Part shown: piece after piece, positions 54,759 through 57,406 of the stretch
Layout of the letters: the number at the start of each line of letters is the position of its first letter
How positions within the stretch are numbered: the first letter of the stretch is position 1
Origin: Microcystis aeruginosa Ma_SC_T_19800800_S464
GTDB taxonomy: Bacteria > Cyanobacteriota > Cyanobacteriia > Cyanobacteriales > Microcystaceae
DNA: 57,406 nt
NCBI GenBank assembly: GCA_007095785.1
Contig: SFBL01000021.1
Span: forward strand, 1-57,406
Direction: 5' to 3'
Notes under the pieces: generated by a model
The model's input: only the letters and a program-made list of their open reading frames with translations
What the model was told of the DNA's origin: nothing
Databases searched by the model: none
Made by a program: the position numbers and the translations under genes

Positions 54759-56981
54759 ATGACTGAATCTACAAAAACCCAATGTCCTTACTGTGGAGTA
54801 GGTTGTGGTTTGACAGTCACCCCCGGCGCGTCGGCCGGACAAGCATGGAAAGTCTTCGGGGACAAGTACCACCCCTCCAGTCAAGGTATGATCTGTGTTA
54901 AAGGGGCCACCGTAGCGGAATCAATCGATAAAAATCGCCTCAAAACCCCGATGATCCGCGATTCTCTCCAAGAGCAATTTCGTCCTTGTACTTGGGAAGA
55001 GGCCCTCGATCGCATCGTTAACCGCATCCAAACTCTAATCGCTCAGGGGGAAAAGGAAAGTATCTGTTTATACGGTTCGGGACAATTTCACACCGAAGAT
55101 TACTACATCGCCCAAAAACTGGTCAAGGGCTGTCTGGGAGTCAATAACTTTGATGCTAATTCCCGTCTCTGTATGTCTTCGGCCGTGGCCGCTTATCGGG
55201 ACAGTTTCGGGTCCGACGGTCCCCCCTGCTGTTACGATGACCTAGAATTAACCGATTGTGCCTTTTTGGTGGGGACAAATACGGCCGAATGTCACCCCAT
55301 CATCTTTAACCGTCTGCACAAGTATCTCAAACGTAACCAACAAGCGAAATTAATCGTCGTTGATCCCCGCAGCACCAAAACCGCCGAGGCCGCTAATCTC
55401 CACCTCGCCATTAACCCGGGAACCGATATTGACCTATTTAACGGTATTGCCCACCTGTTAATGGATTGGGGTGCGATCGATACCTATTTTATCGATAAAT
55501 GCACCAGGGATTTCCCCAAATACGCCGAAATTATCCGCCATTATCCCCCCGAAATCGTCGCGGGTAAATGCGGTATCCCCATCGACGATTTAGAAAAGGC
55601 TGCCCGCTACTGGGCCGAATCGAAAAGAGTGCTTTCCCTCTGGTCGATGGGTATTAATCAATCTAGCGAAGGCACGGCCAAAGCCCGCACTTTAATCAAT
55701 TTACACCTAATGACGGCTAATATCGGTAAACCGGGGGCTGGTCCTTTTTCCCTAACCGGACAACCCAACGCCATGGGAGGACGGGAAGCTGGCGGCCTCT
55801 GCCATCTTCTCCCCGGTTATCGTTCCGTCAAAAATCCCCAACACCGGGCCGAAGTGGAACAAGCTTGGGGTTTACCTGCTGGTCGGATTTCTCCGGTCCC
55901 TGGTCGCGATGCTTGGAGCATGATTACTGGTCTGGAGACGGGAGATGTCAAACTTCTCTGGATTGCCGCTACTAATCCGGCTGTTAGTATGCCTGATCTA
56001 GAACGTACCAAGGCGGCCCTGTTAAAATCACCTTTTACTATCCATCAGGATGCCTACTATCCCACGGAAACCAGCGCCTATGCCCATTTATTACTGCCAG
56101 CAGCCCAATGGGGCGAAAAAACGGGAACAATGACCAATTCTGAGCGTATGGTGACGTTAAATAAGGCTTTTCGTCCTCCCGTCGGTCAAGCTAGGGCTGA
56201 CTGGCAAATTTTCGCCGAAGTTGGTCGCCGTTTGGGGTTTCAGGCACAATTTAATTTTCAGGATTCCGCCGAGGTACATTCCGAGTTTATCCGCTTGACC
56301 TATAAACGTCCTTGTGATATGACGGCGATTAATTATGATCGCCTGGCCGAGACTCCCCGACCGTGGCCCGATTCCATCGATGAAATTTCCGCCCCTAAAA
56401 CCGCTAATTCCGGGGAATTACTAGGTAATTTCGTTAAAGATGACGATAAAAGCCAAAAAACAGCTGCAAAACGCCTTTATACCGATGGTAAATTTAATAC
56501 TGCCGATGGTCGTGCTGTTTTCGCCGCGTACCACAGTAAAGGTCTAGCGGAACCCCCAGACGATGATTATCCCCTAGTGTTGACCGTGGGGCGTTTGTAC
56601 GGTCACTGGCACACCCAAACTCGCACCGGCCGCATCGAGAAAATTGTCAAAATGCACCCCGCACCTTTTCTGGAAATTCATCCCCAAGACGCAGCAAAAT
56701 TGGGCATAGAAGCTGGGGAATGGGTGGAGGTGCGTTCTCGTCGTGGTTTTGCCCGTTTTCCCGCTTTAATTACCAAAGCAATTGCTCCTAATTGTGTCTT
56801 TGTGCCGATGCACTGGGGAGCTTTATGGGCAGAAAATGCTGAGGCTAATAGTCTCACCCATCCGGCCGCTTGTCCGATTTCCCTGCAACCAGAATTAAAA
56901 GCTTGTGCCGTCAAATTAATCCCGTTGAAGTCTTTAGTTAATGCCGAATTATCTCTCGGTCAATTTCTGGCAACTCCCTAA
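54759..56981 (+). CDS. narB: Ferredoxin-nitrate reductase NarB
   Basis: Assimilatory reductase that turns nitrate to nitrite with electrons from reduced ferredoxin. The 740-residue protein has the [4Fe-4S] cysteines C9, C12, C16 and C46. The molybdopterin domains carry NSRLCMSS (likely Mo ligand Cys), the CAFLVGTN strand and a C-terminal Molydop-binding domain (about 600-735; [14 protein letters not shown]). No NADH or FAD domain is present. nirA and nrt genes are not adjacent. The gene has its own NtcA promoter. Confidence 0.95.
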   Translation: MTESTKTQCPYCGVGCGLTVTPGASAGQAWKVFGDKYHPSSQGMICVKGATVAESIDKNRLKTPMIRDSLQEQFRPCTWEEALDRIVNRIQTLIAQGEKESICLYGSGQFHTEDYYIAQKLVKGCLGVNNFDANSRLCMSSAVAAYRDSFGSDGPPCCYDDLELTDCAFLVGTNTAECHPIIFNRLHKYLKRNQQAKLIVVDPRSTKTAEAANLHLAINPGTDIDLFNGIAHLLMDWGAIDTYFIDKCTRDFPKYAEIIRHYPPEIVAGKCGIPIDDLEKAARYWAESKRVLSLWSMGINQSSEGTAKARTLINLHLMTANIGKPGAGPFSLTGQPNAMGGREAGGLCHLLPGYRSVKNPQHRAEVEQAWGLPAGRISPVPGRDAWSMITGLETGDVKLLWIAATNPAVSMPDLERTKAALLKSPFTIHQDAYYPTETSAYAHLLLPAAQWGEKTGTMTNSERMVTLNKAFRPPVGQARADWQIFAEVGRRLGFQAQFNFQDSAEVHSEFIRLTYKRPCDMTAINYDRLAETPRPWPDSIDEISAPKTANSGELLGNFVKDDDKSQKTAAKRLYTDGKFNTADGRAVFAAYHSKGLAEPPDDDYPLVLTVGRLYGHWHTQTRTGRIEKIVKMHPAPFLEIHPQDAAKLGIEAGEWVEVRSRRGFARFPALITKAIAPNCVFVPMHWGALWAENAEANSLTHPAACPISLQPELKACAVKLIPLKSLVNAELSLGQFLATP

Positions 56982-57019
56982 TCAAATTTGGCTTTCCCTT
57001 TAGTTATTGTTACTTTTGT

Positions 57020-57128
57020 TATACTAAATCCGTTGAGTAACGCACAGAAAACGGGTTTCTCGTAGAAACCCGTTTTCTACTCAAAAAGGGGAATAAATAA
57101 TCAGTCTTTAATAACCAGATTTAGTATT
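57020..57128. repeat. TATACTAAATC element with internal perfect hairpin
   Basis: Ends TATACTAAATC (57020-57030) and GATTTAGTAT (57118-57127). Inside, AGAAAACGGGTTTCT (57046-57060) pairs perfectly with AGAAACCCGTTTTCT (57064-57078) over a CGT loop; this could also stop narB transcripts. Confidence 0.7.
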
Positions 57129-57289
57129 ATGGCAATTTTCCAAAATCTGGTGGGTAGTTTGTGTTTAAAGAATTAAACCTCTTGCACAATTAATTTTTCA
57201 GGGTTCAAAAACATCAAAAATAAGGATTAAATGGCATCAAGTCTGTTGTAAATAGACCATTTAACTGATTACTATTCATTCTTAATTCT

Positions 57290-57406
57290 GGTTCTTCGGT
57301 TTGTCTTATGCAATGGACGGGATTGTAAGGAATGAAACCCTTATAGAGATGGGCGTTGCTGCGATTTTTGTCAACTGTTTTCGATCTAGAGCGAACTAAT
57401 CAATTA
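57290..57406 (+). repeat. 117-bp dispersed repeat, copy 2
   Basis: Same ends and length as 39675-39791; interior bases differ but the hairpin is kept. It may continue beyond the window, for example into an insertion sequence. Confidence 0.7.

Larger units (their letters stand above)
56982..57406. other. Right edge: MITE-like element and dispersed repeat, no gene
   Basis: This 425-bp stretch holds a TATACTAAATC element (57020-57128) containing a strong hairpin, some AT-rich sequence without a gene, and then copy 2 of the 117-bp dispersed repeat to the window end. Confidence 0.75.

Overview
The window is chromosomal DNA of a unicellular cyanobacterium, most likely Microcystis aeruginosa or a close relative. 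This is inferred from the gene set: light-independent protochlorophyllide reductase subunit ChlB, a DesA-type acyl-lipid desaturase, ferredoxin-type nitrate reductase NarB with an NtcA site, a DnaX intein, an SpkB-type kinase and several cyanobacteria-only proteins. Gene borders also carry many heptad repeats built on ACTGATA/ACTGATC and small terminal-inverted-repeat elements. I ran no database search.

Layout. 1-303: two small inverted-repeat elements. 304-6854: core genes argJ, prfA, pnp, rpsN, a Nudix hydrolase and a small membrane protein. 7041-11871: an orphan cellulose-synthase-like glycosyltransferase, a PilX-like pilus protein and a DUF4079 membrane protein. 12056-15437: murE, a structured RNA candidate, and an SpkB-like kinase. 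15787-19383: desA, a TPR protein, and a TnpB element whose gene is frameshifted in the zinc ribbon. 19519-28096: ABC ATPase, rsmG, cax, YdcF-like protein, site-2 protease, a ligand-poor metallo-beta-lactamase-fold protein, thiL, ffh and a small conserved protein. 28181-37037: hslO, a repeat-rich membrane protein, a pentapeptide membrane protein, ppx, a secreted alpha/beta hydrolase and a DUF3082-like protein. 37102-39369: a full-length PilB/GspE paralogue without its nucleotide-binding residues. 39370-42800: an accessory island holding a HpaII-like restriction-modification pair between two copies of a direct repeat. 43009-52056: trmL, a type IV pilin-like protein, a pterin dehydratase with a signal peptide, an orphan ParA, chlB, a MidA-type methyltransferase, lipA, a MscS channel, a DUF2281 protein and a monothiol glutaredoxin. 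52108-57406: dnaX with a 148-residue mini-intein, then narB.

How the genes relate. Most neighbours are unrelated core genes in short or single-gene transcription units, as is usual in cyanobacteria. The only clear functional pair is the HpaII-like methyltransferase and endonuclease. Pilus-related proteins occur as singletons in three places (9565, 37102, 43699). A recurring theme is proteins that keep a family fold but have lost catalytic or ligand residues: the PilB paralogue, the metallo-beta-lactamase-fold protein, and the PilZ-like tail of the glycosyltransferase.

The strongest leads are the restriction-modification island bounded by a long direct repeat that is itself interrupted by a 66-bp inverted-repeat element, the catalytically degenerate PilB paralogue, the structured RNA upstream of the kinase gene, and heptad repeats that run right up to start and stop codons.
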